DNA of 64,000 nt from Isoptericola croceus (GTDB taxonomy: Bacteria > Actinomycetota > Actinomycetes > Actinomycetales > Cellulomonadaceae): contig NZ_JARLLG010000001.1 of NCBI RefSeq assembly GCF_029382255.1, positions 248,001 to 312,000 on the forward strand, given 5' to 3'. This document shows positions 50,008 to 58,883 of this stretch, in pieces. Position 1 is the stretch's first letter. The number at the start of each line of letters is the position of its first letter. The notes beneath the pieces were generated by a model, which did not search any database, had not been told where the DNA came from, and was given only the letters and a program-made list of their open reading frames with translations. The translations under genes and the position numbers were made by a program.

Positions 50008-53000
50008 ATGGTGCGCAATTTCTCGCGAGCGGTCGCGGCAGCGTCCGCTGGTGCCGTGGTGATGTCGTCGTTCGTGGTGGCAGGTGTGGCGTCGTCCGAC
50101 GTCGCCACGGCCGCCGTGGGCGACCCGATCAGCGGCACGATCTGGCAGGACTACGACTCGGACGGTGTCCTCGATACGTTCGAGGACACCGGGCGGCTGG
50201 GCGGAGTCGAGGTGCGTGCCTTCGACGATGACGGCACCGTGGCGGGGCCGGTCCTGACCGAGCCGGACGGCACCTACGCGCTCCCGGTGACCTCGGACGC
50301 CACCCGCTGGCGCGTCGAGGCGGACGTCCCCGACACGCCGCAGTGGGCCGGCTGGGAGGGCACCTCGTTCGGGCGTGCGGGTGGCACGACCAACGGCACC
50401 ACCGTCCAGTTCGTGGACGTGCCCGACGGTGGCACCGACGGAGTGGACTTCTCGTTCCAGGTGCCCGGTGCGTACGTCGAGAACAACCCGCTGGTGTACC
50501 TGCCCGCGTTCCGGTACGGGTTCAGCGACGGTGATCAGGGAGAACTCTTCGGCGGCACGGCCCATCTCTACGACGCCACGAGCGCGGGCGACCAGGAGGT
50601 CGTCCCGACGGTGTGGGACGTCCCCTTCCAGCAGGTCGGCGCGACGTTCGGCACTGCCTGGCAGCAGGCTCCTGCGCCCGGCGAGCTCGGCTCGCTGTTC
50701 ACGTCCGCCTACGTCCGCCGTCACTCAGCACTGGGGCCGGGAGGCATCGGCGCGATCTATCGCGTCGATCCCGACGACGGAACCTTGACGTCGGAGAGTG
50801 CCTCGGGGTCGCTGCTCGTCGATCTCGTGGACTACGTGGACCTAGGGTCCGACAGCGACCCGGGCGCCCTGCCCGGCGACCCGAACGGGTTGCGCCCGGC
50901 CGTCACTGCTGAGAACCCGGAATACGACTGGCAGCGCGACGCGCAGGCGTGGGACACGGTCGGGCGCACCGGCCTCGGCGGGATGGAGATCACGACCGAC
51001 CAGCGCTACCTGTTCGTCGTCAACCTCTTCAACCGCTCGCTGGTGCGCGTCGAGATCGACCGCGCAGGAACGTCCGTCGTCGGCGTGGACGAGTTCGAGC
51101 TCGACGACTACTTCCCCGACAGCTCGGACCTGCGGCCGTTCGGCCTCTCGTCCAACCCGCTGACGAACGAGCTCTACCTCACCGTGACGAACACGGCCGA
51201 GTCGACGCAGGACAGCGACGACCTGCACGCCCACGTGTACGCGTTCAACCCGGAAGACCCGACGAGCCTGAGCGAGGTCCTCGAGTTCCCGCTCGGGTAC
51301 GACAGGGGCGCCGGGTTCGGCGGCGTTGACGCGAGCTACCAGCCGTGGAGCACGGACCCCGCGTCGTACGACCCGTACTACGACGGTGACACCATGGCGT
51401 CGTCGGTGCCGGTCGTGAGCGACGCTCGCTACCTCCACGGCAACCTCGTCATCGGCATCCGGGCGTTCGACGGCGACCTGTTCGGGTCGTTCACCTACCT
51501 GTCGGACGATCCTTCGGACACGCGGACCGTCCGTTCCCGCACCAACGGCGGCGAGATGCTGCTCGCCGGCGGCAACCCCGACGGCACCTTCACGATCGAG
51601 CAGAACGGCGTCGTGGACGGAGACACGGGGGCGGGTGCCGGCGGCGGTTCGATGCTGAACGGTCCCACCGGGCCTGACAAGTACTTCGTCGACCAGTGGC
51701 GGGGCGGACCCGAGCACCTCGGTGCCGTCCTGGTCGTGCCCAGCCGGCCCGACGGCGTGCTCGAGACGGGCATCCACGTCGCCAACGGCTCGTACCAGGT
51801 AGGCACCCGCACGTTCGACCAGGGGACGGGTGCGGTGGCGAGCCCCCGCGGCGCGGCCATCATCACCGGGACGAACGTCCTGGGTGTCACGACCAAGGGC
51901 AACGGACTCGGCGAGCTGACGGCGCTCGCGTCGGCGGCGCCGATCGAGATCGGCAACTACGTCTGGTACGACGTCGACAACGACGGTGTGCAGGACCCCG
52001 GCGAGGACCCCGTCGGGGGCGCCACGGTGAACCTCTACGAGGTCGGCGAGGACGGCTCGCGCACGTGGGTCTCCTCCACGACGACGAGCGCGCAGGGCGA
52101 GTACTACTTCTCGTCGGACCCGGCGCTCAACACGAACGGCTACGCGCTGCGGACCCAGACGGACTACGTCGTCGGGATCGACGAGCCGGCCGACTACGAC
52201 TCGCCGGACGGTCCGTTGTACGGGTGGTACCCGACGGTGGCCGACACGGGCGACGCCGGTTCGGTGGACCCGGACCGCAACGACTCGGACGGCCTCGTGG
52301 AGGAGTCGGACGAGGGGGCGTTCCCGTACGCGGCGATCACCACGGGTGGACCCGGTGAGAACGACCACACGCTCGACTTCGGTTTCTCCCAGCTGGACTA
52401 CGAGTTCACCAAGCGGACGGTGTCCGGTCCCACGGAGAACCCGGACGACGACGGCACGTGGGAGGTCGTCTACGAGCTCGTGGTGGAGAACCCGTCGGAC
52501 GTCCCGGGCGCCTACCTGCTCACGGACGACCTGACCGGCTACGGCGAGGGCATCGAGGTCGTGGACACCGAGGTCCTCTCGGGCCCCGACGGTGCGGTCC
52601 TCAACACGGCCTGGAACGGTGAGGGCGATCAAGCGGTCATCACCGAGCGGCTGCCCATCGCCGCGGGTACGACCGAGGACGCCGGCACGGCGCACGTGTA
52701 CACGCTGCGCGTCGCGGTGGCGCTCGCCACGGACGCGACCACGGGCGAGGCCACGGCCGACCCGGCGCAGCTCGCGTGCACGCCGGACCAGGCGCCGGGT
52801 GACCCGACCACCGGGCTGTTCAACGTCGCGACGCTCGAGCCGACCGGCCACGAGGACATCGTCGACGACGAGTGCGCCGACCTGCCGCTGGTCACGCTCG
52901 ACAAGACGGTCGAGGTCGAGCCGTCCGTCGTGGACCGGGAGAACGAGCCGGGCCTGTGGGAGGTCGTGTACGGCCTGACCGTCACCAACGAGTCGGACGT

Positions 53001-56000
53001 CGACACGGACTACGACCTGACCGACCGACTGCGGTTCGGCTCCGCGGTCGAGATCGAGTCGGTGGCGGTCGAGAACTCCGCCCCGGGCGGCATCGCGACC
53101 GACGAGGCGTTCGACGGGATCACGGCGACGCAGGTCGTCACCGACGAGCCGATCGCCGGTGGCGCCGTGCACGAGTACCTCGTGACGGTGCGGTACCGGT
53201 TCGACCTGCCGAACCCGCCCGCCGAGCCGAACCCCTCCGACTGCTCGCTGGTCGAGGGTGACGGCGAGGACGGCACGGGTCTGCTCAACGGGGCCGCGAC
53301 GTCGTTCAACGGCTACCCGGACACCGACTCGGAGTGCCGCGAGCTCGGCCAGCCCACGCACACCAAGGAGCTCGTGTCGGCCGCTCCGGTCGGCGACGGG
53401 ACCTGGCAGGTCGTCTACGACGTGACCGTGTCCAGCAAGGGAGTCGGCGCGACGGTGTACGACCTGGACGACACGCTGCGGTACACCGACCAGGCGACGA
53501 TCGTCTCGGCGGCCGTGACCGGCGCGCCCGGTGGCGTGACCCTGGCCGACCCGGCCTGGGACGGGCAGAGCAGCACGCGCATCGCGTCGAACGTCTCGCT
53601 GCTCGGGACCGACGACGACGGCTACGCGGACCACGTCTACCGGCTGACCGTGGTGGCCGAGGTGCCGCTGCAGCTGGAGGGCGCCGGCTCGGGCGACGAG
53701 ACGGACCCGACGGTCTGCGGCGCACAGGACGGCGACCCGCTGGCCACGGCCCTGACCAACGTGTCGCAGCTCATCGACGAGGCGGGGCTGACCGAGGACG
53801 ACGCGGCGTGCGCCGAGCTGCCGTCGATCGACGTCGCCAAGTCGGTCTCCGCCGGTCCGGCCCCGAACGGGGACGGCACCTGGACGGTCACGTACGACGT
53901 CGTGGCGTCGAACGAGGGCGCCGCTGACGGTGTCTACGAGGTGACCGACCGCATGACGGCGGACGGTGACCTCGAGATCGTGTCCGGTGCGGTGGTCACG
54001 GCCCCCGACGGCGTGACGCCGTCCGGGACGTGGACCGGTCTGGGCGCCGAGGGCGCCCCGGAGAACGTGATCGCCACCGACGTGGCTCTGCCTGCGGACG
54101 GGACCCACACCTACCAGGTGGAGGTCGTGGTGACCGTCGACGACGAAGGCGTGGAGCTGGTCATCACGCCGTGCTCCGCGTTGGGCGAGGGTGACAACGG
54201 TGGGCTGTCGAACGCGGCCGGGGTCGAGCACAACGACCTGACGGACTCCGCCGAGGCGTGCGTCGCGGTCGCGTACATCGTGGTCGACAAGTCGATCAGT
54301 GACGGTCCGACGCCGAATGGCGACGGGACCTGGACGATCGTCTATGACGTCGTCGCGGAGAACGTCGGGGCCGACGCGGGCGACTACGAGGTGACCGACC
54401 GCTTGCACTACGGGGAGGGCATCGACATCGCCTCGGCCGAGGTGGTCACCGCCCCCGACGGCGTGACGCCGTCCGGGGCGTGGACCGGTCTGGGTGCCGA
54501 GGGGGCCCCGGAGAACGTCGTCGCGACGGGTGTGACGCTCGACGGCGGCGGAACGCACACCTATCAGGTCGAGGTGGTCGTCCAGATGGACGAGGCCACG
54601 ATCGACCCCGCCGTGCTGCAGTGCCCGCCGCCCGGTTCGGGTGTCAGCGGTGGGCTGGCCAACTCCACGACCCTGGACCACAACGGGATCGTGGATGCCG
54701 ACGACGTGTGCGCGTCGCTCCCGCTGATCGCGATCGACAAGACGATCAGCGCCGGACCCGTGGGCAACGACGACGGCACCTGGACGATCACCTACGACCT
54801 GGTCGCGACGAACACGGGCCAGGCCGCGGGCGACTACGACCTCACGGACCGGCTGCGCTACGGCGCTGGCGTCGTCGTGGAGTCGACGGACGTGATCACG
54901 ACGCCTGAGGGTGTGACGGCCTCGCCCGACTGGACCGGCCAGGGCGCGGGGGAGTCCGCCGCGGAGAACGTGGTCGCCGCGGGCGTCACGCTCGAGGAGG
55001 ACGCCACGCACACCTACCAGGCGCAGGTGGTGGTATCGCTCGACGAGGACACGGTCACGCCCGAGGCGCTGGTGTGCCCGGAGCCCGGCTCCGGGGCGAG
55101 CGGTGGGCTGGCGAACTCGACCGCGCTCGCGCACAACGGCGAGGCTCTGGACGACGAGGCGTGCGCCCCGCTGCCGCTGATCGGGCTCGCCAAGTCCCTG
55201 TCGGGTGCGGTGACTCCGGTCGATGGTCAGGGCGGCGTGTACGACGCGGTGTACGAGGTCACGGTGACCAACCGTGGCCCGGGTGCCAGTGCCTACGACC
55301 TGGATGACGAGCTGGCGCCCGGCGAGGGTGTGCAGGTCGTGGGCATCCAGGACGTGACCACGGACGCGGCCGACCCGGTCGGGGTCAACCCCGGCTTCGA
55401 CGGGCTGAGCGACACGCTCGTGGTGGAGGACCAGCCGATCGCCGCTGCGGTGGGAGCACCCGTGGTGCACACCTACACGGTCACCGTGCGGTACGCGGTG
55501 GACCTGGCGGACGTGGAGCTGCTCGACACCGACGCGTGCACCACGGCGGCCGGTGGCACGGTGCCCGGGGCTCTGAACAACATCGCGAGCGCCGGGTGGA
55601 ACGGCGTCGCCGCGTCAGCCGATGCGTGCGTGCGACCGGGCAAGCCGACCCTCGACAAGGCGTTGGCCTCGGCCACGCCGATGGGTGACGGGCAGTGGGA
55701 GGTCGTCTACGACCTGACGGTGGGCAACGTCGGGGCCGAGGCGACGACCTACGACCTGGACGACGAGCTGCTGTTCGCCCCCGCGATCACGGTCGCCTCG
55801 GTGGACGTCGCGGCCCCGGACGGCGTCCTGCTGAACGACGGCTTCGACGGCGACCAGGACCAGCGGATCGCCACCGACGCGAGCATCGCGGGCCTGGACG
55901 ACGACGGGTACGCCCCGCACGTCTTCCGGGTCACGGTGGTCGCGAACGTGCCGCTGCACCTCGATGGTGCGGACGTGGGCCAGGACGGGACCGGGTCGCC

Positions 56001-56733
56001 GGCCTGCACCGTCACGGCCGGGTCCAACATGCTGGCGCAGGGGCTGAACAACGTGGCAACGCTGACCGACCCGACCGGTGGAACGGTGATGGACACCGAC
56101 TGCGCGCCGGTGCCGTCGATCGAGATCGTCAAGTCGGTCGTGGGGGACCCGGTCCAGGGTGACGACGGCGCGTGGACGGTGACCTACGAGATCCAGGCGG
56201 TCAACGACGGCGCGGCCCGGGGTGTGTACACCCTGACCGACCGGCTGCGCTTCGGTGCGGGGATCGAGGTGCGTGACGCGCAGGTGACCGACACGCCTCG
56301 GCGGGTGACGGCGTCGGGCACCTGGACCGGGCTGGGCGCCGCGGGTGCCGACGCGAACGTCGTCGCCGGTGACGTCCGGTTGGCGCCGGGTCGCACCCAC
56401 ACCTACCGGGTGCAGGTCGTGGCCACGGTCGACCAGGACGCCGCCGACGCCTCGACGTGGGCGTGCCCCGAGCCGGGCTCAGGTGAGCGCGGTGGGTTCG
56501 CCAACACCGCCGGCATCGGTCACAACGACCTGGCCGGCACCGCCGTCGCGTGCGCCGCACAGGACGTGGTCGGTATCCCCGGCGAGCCCGGCTACTCCGG
56601 CGACTCCGGCAACCCGGGCGGATCGCTTGCCCTCACCGGAGCGATGATCGGCGGGATTCTGATCGCGGCCCTGCTGGCGATCGGGCTGGGCCTGCTCGCC
56701 CTGCGGGCCGCGCGTCGCCGCACGGACGGCTGA
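50008..56733 (+). CDS. Giant sortase-anchored surface protein, 2241 residues
   Basis: The signal peptide (about 1-40, MVRNFSRAVAAASAGAVV onward) is followed by an SdrD B-like domain (SGTIWQDYDSDGVLDTFED). A ~550-residue beta-rich region follows (NPLVYLPAFRYGFSDGDQG onward), probably a propeller-type domain, then a second SdrD-like domain (IGNYVWYDVDNDGVQDPGED, about 648). Nine repeats of about 150 residues start near 792, 958, 1111, 1270, 1421, 1570, 1721, 1874 and 2033. Each has DGTWxVxYD, a TDRLRYG-type turn and two Cys at fixed positions. LALTG at 2207-2211, a membrane helix and Arg-rich tail form a class E (LAxTG) sortase signal. It is likely a long stalk for adhesion. No sortase gene is nearby. 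Confidence 0.9.
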   Translation: MVRNFSRAVAAASAGAVVMSSFVVAGVASSDVATAAVGDPISGTIWQDYDSDGVLDTFEDTGRLGGVEVRAFDDDGTVAGPVLTEPDGTYALPVTSDATRWRVEADVPDTPQWAGWEGTSFGRAGGTTNGTTVQFVDVPDGGTDGVDFSFQVPGAYVENNPLVYLPAFRYGFSDGDQGELFGGTAHLYDATSAGDQEVVPTVWDVPFQQVGATFGTAWQQAPAPGELGSLFTSAYVRRHSALGPGGIGAIYRVDPDDGTLTSESASGSLLVDLVDYVDLGSDSDPGALPGDPNGLRPAVTAENPEYDWQRDAQAWDTVGRTGLGGMEITTDQRYLFVVNLFNRSLVRVEIDRAGTSVVGVDEFELDDYFPDSSDLRPFGLSSNPLTNELYLTVTNTAESTQDSDDLHAHVYAFNPEDPTSLSEVLEFPLGYDRGAGFGGVDASYQPWSTDPASYDPYYDGDTMASSVPVVSDARYLHGNLVIGIRAFDGDLFGSFTYLSDDPSDTRTVRSRTNGGEMLLAGGNPDGTFTIEQNGVVDGDTGAGAGGGSMLNGPTGPDKYFVDQWRGGPEHLGAVLVVPSRPDGVLETGIHVANGSYQVGTRTFDQGTGAVASPRGAAIITGTNVLGVTTKGNGLGELTALASAAPIEIGNYVWYDVDNDGVQDPGEDPVGGATVNLYEVGEDGSRTWVSSTTTSAQGEYYFSSDPALNTNGYALRTQTDYVVGIDEPADYDSPDGPLYGWYPTVADTGDAGSVDPDRNDSDGLVEESDEGAFPYAAITTGGPGENDHTLDFGFSQLDYEFTKRTVSGPTENPDDDGTWEVVYELVVENPSDVPGAYLLTDDLTGYGEGIEVVDTEVLSGPDGAVLNTAWNGEGDQAVITERLPIAAGTTEDAGTAHVYTLRVAVALATDATTGEATADPAQLACTPDQAPGDPTTGLFNVATLEPTGHEDIVDDECADLPLVTLDKTVEVEPSVVDRENEPGLWEVVYGLTVTNESDVDTDYDLTDRLRFGSAVEIESVAVENSAPGGIATDEAFDGITATQVVTDEPIAGGAVHEYLVTVRYRFDLPNPPAEPNPSDCSLVEGDGEDGTGLLNGAATSFNGYPDTDSECRELGQPTHTKELVSAAPVGDGTWQVVYDVTVSSKGVGATVYDLDDTLRYTDQATIVSAAVTGAPGGVTLADPAWDGQSSTRIASNVSLLGTDDDGYADHVYRLTVVAEVPLQLEGAGSGDETDPTVCGAQDGDPLATALTNVSQLIDEAGLTEDDAACAELPSIDVAKSVSAGPAPNGDGTWTVTYDVVASNEGAADGVYEVTDRMTADGDLEIVSGAVVTAPDGVTPSGTWTGLGAEGAPENVIATDVALPADGTHTYQVEVVVTVDDEGVELVITPCSALGEGDNGGLSNAAGVEHNDLTDSAEACVAVAYIVVDKSISDGPTPNGDGTWTIVYDVVAENVGADAGDYEVTDRLHYGEGIDIASAEVVTAPDGVTPSGAWTGLGAEGAPENVVATGVTLDGGGTHTYQVEVVVQMDEATIDPAVLQCPPPGSGVSGGLANSTTLDHNGIVDADDVCASLPLIAIDKTISAGPVGNDDGTWTITYDLVATNTGQAAGDYDLTDRLRYGAGVVVESTDVITTPEGVTASPDWTGQGAGESAAENVVAAGVTLEEDATHTYQAQVVVSLDEDTVTPEALVCPEPGSGASGGLANSTALAHNGEALDDEACAPLPLIGLAKSLSGAVTPVDGQGGVYDAVYEVTVTNRGPGASAYDLDDELAPGEGVQVVGIQDVTTDAADPVGVNPGFDGLSDTLVVEDQPIAAAVGAPVVHTYTVTVRYAVDLADVELLDTDACTTAAGGTVPGALNNIASAGWNGVAASADACVRPGKPTLDKALASATPMGDGQWEVVYDLTVGNVGAEATTYDLDDELLFAPAITVASVDVAAPDGVLLNDGFDGDQDQRIATDASIAGLDDDGYAPHVFRVTVVANVPLHLDGADVGQDGTGSPACTVTAGSNMLAQGLNNVATLTDPTGGTVMDTDCAPVPSIEIVKSVVGDPVQGDDGAWTVTYEIQAVNDGAARGVYTLTDRLRFGAGIEVRDAQVTDTPRRVTASGTWTGLGAAGADANVVAGDVRLAPGRTHTYRVQVVATVDQDAADASTWACPEPGSGERGGFANTAGIGHNDLAGTAVACAAQDVVGIPGEPGYSGDSGNPGGSLALTGAMIGGILIAALLAIGLGLLALRAARRRTDG

Positions 56734-56750
56734 GGAGGGCGTCGAACGAC

Positions 56751-56791
56751 GAAGGGCCCGCCTCACGACACGGTCGTGAGGCGGGCCCTTC
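56751..56791 (+). terminator. Strong terminator after the surface protein gene
   Basis: A perfect 19-base stem (56751-56769 with 56773-56791) with a three-base loop, 18 bases after the stop codon. The AAGGGCCC core is GC-rich. It also lies downstream of the DyP gene on the other strand. Confidence 0.9.
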
Positions 56792-56829
56792 GCCGTCTGG
56801 TGGCGGCCGAGGTGGTGGCGCGCGGTCGT

Positions 56830-58053
56830 TCAGGCGCCTGCCCGTAGTGCGCCGCCCAGCCCAGCGCCGTCGCGGCTCCCCGGTAGCACGAGGAACGTGC
56901 CGCTCGCCGTCGGCGTCACGTACTGCATGAGGTCGTCGATCTCGTCGAGGCGGTGCTGCGTCGCCGAGAAGGTGCGGAGGTCGGCCTGGAAGCAGATGAA
57001 CAGCAGGCCGGCATCGGGGACCGGATCACCGTCCCGGCCGCTCGTCGTGCCGTTGTCGAAGGCGTAGCCGCGGCGCAGCATCAGCCGGCTGTCGGTGAAC
57101 GAAGGATGCGCCGCCCGGGCGTGGGAGCGCGGCGGTACGAGGAGCTGCCCGTCCGGCGCCTTCGCCTGGAGGCGCACCTCGTCGTCGACGGTGCCGCCCG
57201 ACAGCGGTACGCCGTCGCGCCGACGGCCGACGATCTCCTCCTGGCGATCCACCGGTTCGCCGCGGAACGCAGCGGCGTCGAGGCGCAGGCGCCGCACCAC
57301 GCACACGCTCCCGCCGGCGAGCGGTCCGTCCGCGATCCACACGTTCTCCGCCTGCTCCGCCTCGGTCCGGGGAACGGCGATGCCGTCGTGGAAGCCGAGC
57401 GGGTTGCGCACGACGAAGCCCTCGCCCGGCCCACGGAAGCCGCGCTGCCGCCATCGGGGCCGCAGGTCGACGACCTGGGCGGTCACGTGCTCGAGGGCCG
57501 GCTCGAGCACCCCGGGGTCGCTCGCGCACAGCTGGATCATGAGGTCGCCACCCGTCGTGCCCTGCGGGAGACCGACGTCACCCACGAACGCCGGGAGGTC
57601 GTCGGCGCCGGGCAGCGCCGGGTCGACCGCACCGACGAGCCGCGGGCCGATGCCGACGGTGACGGTGAGGTTCCCCGGGCCGTCGGGAAGCTCGCCGGAC
57701 GCGCCGGCGAGGAGCTCGTCCACCGCCCGGCCGATGGTGTCGCAGAGGTCCGCGACCTGGTCCGTGCGTTCGGCGTCGAAGACGGCGAGGAGGCAGTGCT
57801 GCTGCGGTGTCGGTGGACGCGTGACGCCTGCCTGGTGTGGACCGTGCGGCTCGACCCGCCGCCCGCCGGGCCGGGCCGCTTCCGACCCGGTGTCGGCACC
57901 TGGGGCGGCCGTGTCGGCGGCTCCGGGAGTCTCCGGACGCAGCGCGATCGACGTCGCCCCCGCACCCACGCCCGCTCCGATCCCCAGCCCGAGGCCGACG
58001 CCCGCGAGCCCGCGCAGCAGCGTGCGGCGGTCCAACCCGGCGTCGTCGTTCAC
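56830..58053 (-). CDS. Tat-exported DyP-type heme peroxidase (EfeB-like)
   Basis: 407 residues. The Tat signal DRRTLLRG (Arg9, Arg10) precedes a Gly/Ala-rich hydrophobic stretch. The DyP domain has the distal GFHDGI motif (Asp), proximal heme ligand His311 in SHARAAHP, and LMLRRGYAF. It uses hydrogen peroxide to oxidise bulky substrates outside the cytoplasm. No EfeO or EfeU gene is present, so iron uptake is not supported. The GTG at 58053 overlaps the upstream lipoprotein stop (GTGA). Confidence 0.88.
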   Translation of the reverse strand: MNDDAGLDRRTLLRGLAGVGLGLGIGAGVGAGATSIALRPETPGAADTAAPGADTGSEAARPGGRRVEPHGPHQAGVTRPPTPQQHCLLAVFDAERTDQVADLCDTIGRAVDELLAGASGELPDGPGNLTVTVGIGPRLVGAVDPALPGADDLPAFVGDVGLPQGTTGGDLMIQLCASDPGVLEPALEHVTAQVVDLRPRWRQRGFRGPGEGFVVRNPLGFHDGIAVPRTEAEQAENVWIADGPLAGGSVCVVRRLRLDAAAFRGEPVDRQEEIVGRRRDGVPLSGGTVDDEVRLQAKAPDGQLLVPPRSHARAAHPSFTDSRLMLRRGYAFDNGTTSGRDGDPVPDAGLLFICFQADLRTFSATQHRLDEIDDLMQYVTPTASGTFLVLPGSRDGAGLGGALRAGA

Positions 58054-58883
58054 GGTGTCGGAGCCGCCTGTCCGACGGCCTGGAAGGCGTCGGCGAAGTC
58101 GACCCCCTCGGCCTCCCCGAGATCGACCGCGATCCAGTCACCGCTGCCGCCGGGCCGCATCTCGAGGCGCAGGATGCGCCAGCTCTCGTCGACCCAGTAC
58201 CGCACCGTCGCCGCGCTGCCGTCAGCATCAGGGTCCTGCTCGGACACGTCGTCCGACGTCGGGCCCGCCAGGACCTGGACGGGCACGCCGTCGATGCTGT
58301 CCTGGCGCAGCCACCGCGCGTCGGACTGCTGCAGGAGCACAGGGTTGTCCGGCCTGTCGTTGCCGAGGCCGACGATCACGGCGAGCAGCGCGTGCAGCCG
58401 GGACTGGTCGGGGACGAGGTCTGACCCCGTCCATGTCGTCCCGTCGTCGTCCATGCCTGGCGGTGGCAACGGTGGCAACGGTGGCGGCTCCGGCTCCGGC
58501 TCCGAGGCGCCGGAGTCGCCGTCGAAGGTCGAGACGGTCTGGGCGCTCCACGCGAGCAGCCCCGTCTCGTCCGACGAGGTCTCGTGCACGCCCGCGTAGC
58601 CGAGGTGCGCGACGAAGTCGACCCAGCCGTCGACGGCGTAGGTGCGCCCGGCGTCAGCCACCTCGAAACGTACGGTGCGCACCCCGGCGGCGTAGTTCTG
58701 GAAGCGCATCGTGGCCAGGCCCTGCGCCTCGTCGGTGGTCAGCGGCCGGGCCGTGGCCGAGGGGCTCGGCGCGGTGTCGACGTCGCCGTCCGTGTCGGCG
58801 TCGGAGTCACCGCACGCTGTCAGCCCGAGCGCCAGCGTGAGCGCGACGGCGACGGCCGCGGCGCGCGGCACAAGTGCGGTCAC
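58050..58883 (-). CDS. Putative lipoprotein, LprG/LolA-like
   Basis: 277 residues. The lipobox LTAC (Cys24) is followed by an Asp-rich linker. The rest is beta-rich with a proline-rich insert (PEPEPPPLPPLPPP near 130) and a GGSGDWIAVDLG end. The layout (TMRFQNYAAGVRTVRFEVAD, then YWVDESWRILRLEM) resembles LolA/LprG-type lipid carriers, but similarity is weak. It is translationally coupled on both sides, so it works with the beta-helix protein and the DyP peroxidase. Confidence 0.78.
   Translation of the reverse strand: MTALVPRAAAVAVALTLALGLTACGDSDADTDGDVDTAPSPSATARPLTTDEAQGLATMRFQNYAAGVRTVRFEVADAGRTYAVDGWVDFVAHLGYAGVHETSSDETGLLAWSAQTVSTFDGDSGASEPEPEPPPLPPLPPPGMDDDGTTWTGSDLVPDQSRLHALLAVIVGLGNDRPDNPVLLQQSDARWLRQDSIDGVPVQVLAGPTSDDVSEQDPDADGSAATVRYWVDESWRILRLEMRPGGSGDWIAVDLGEAEGVDFADAFQAVGQAAPTP

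Noticed and set aside
50842-55470. A 1542-codon open frame antisense to the surface protein gene
   Set aside because: High GC3 bias removes stop codons on the opposite strand. The translation is Arg/Val/His-rich without any recognisable domain, and it mirrors the repeats of the sense gene.
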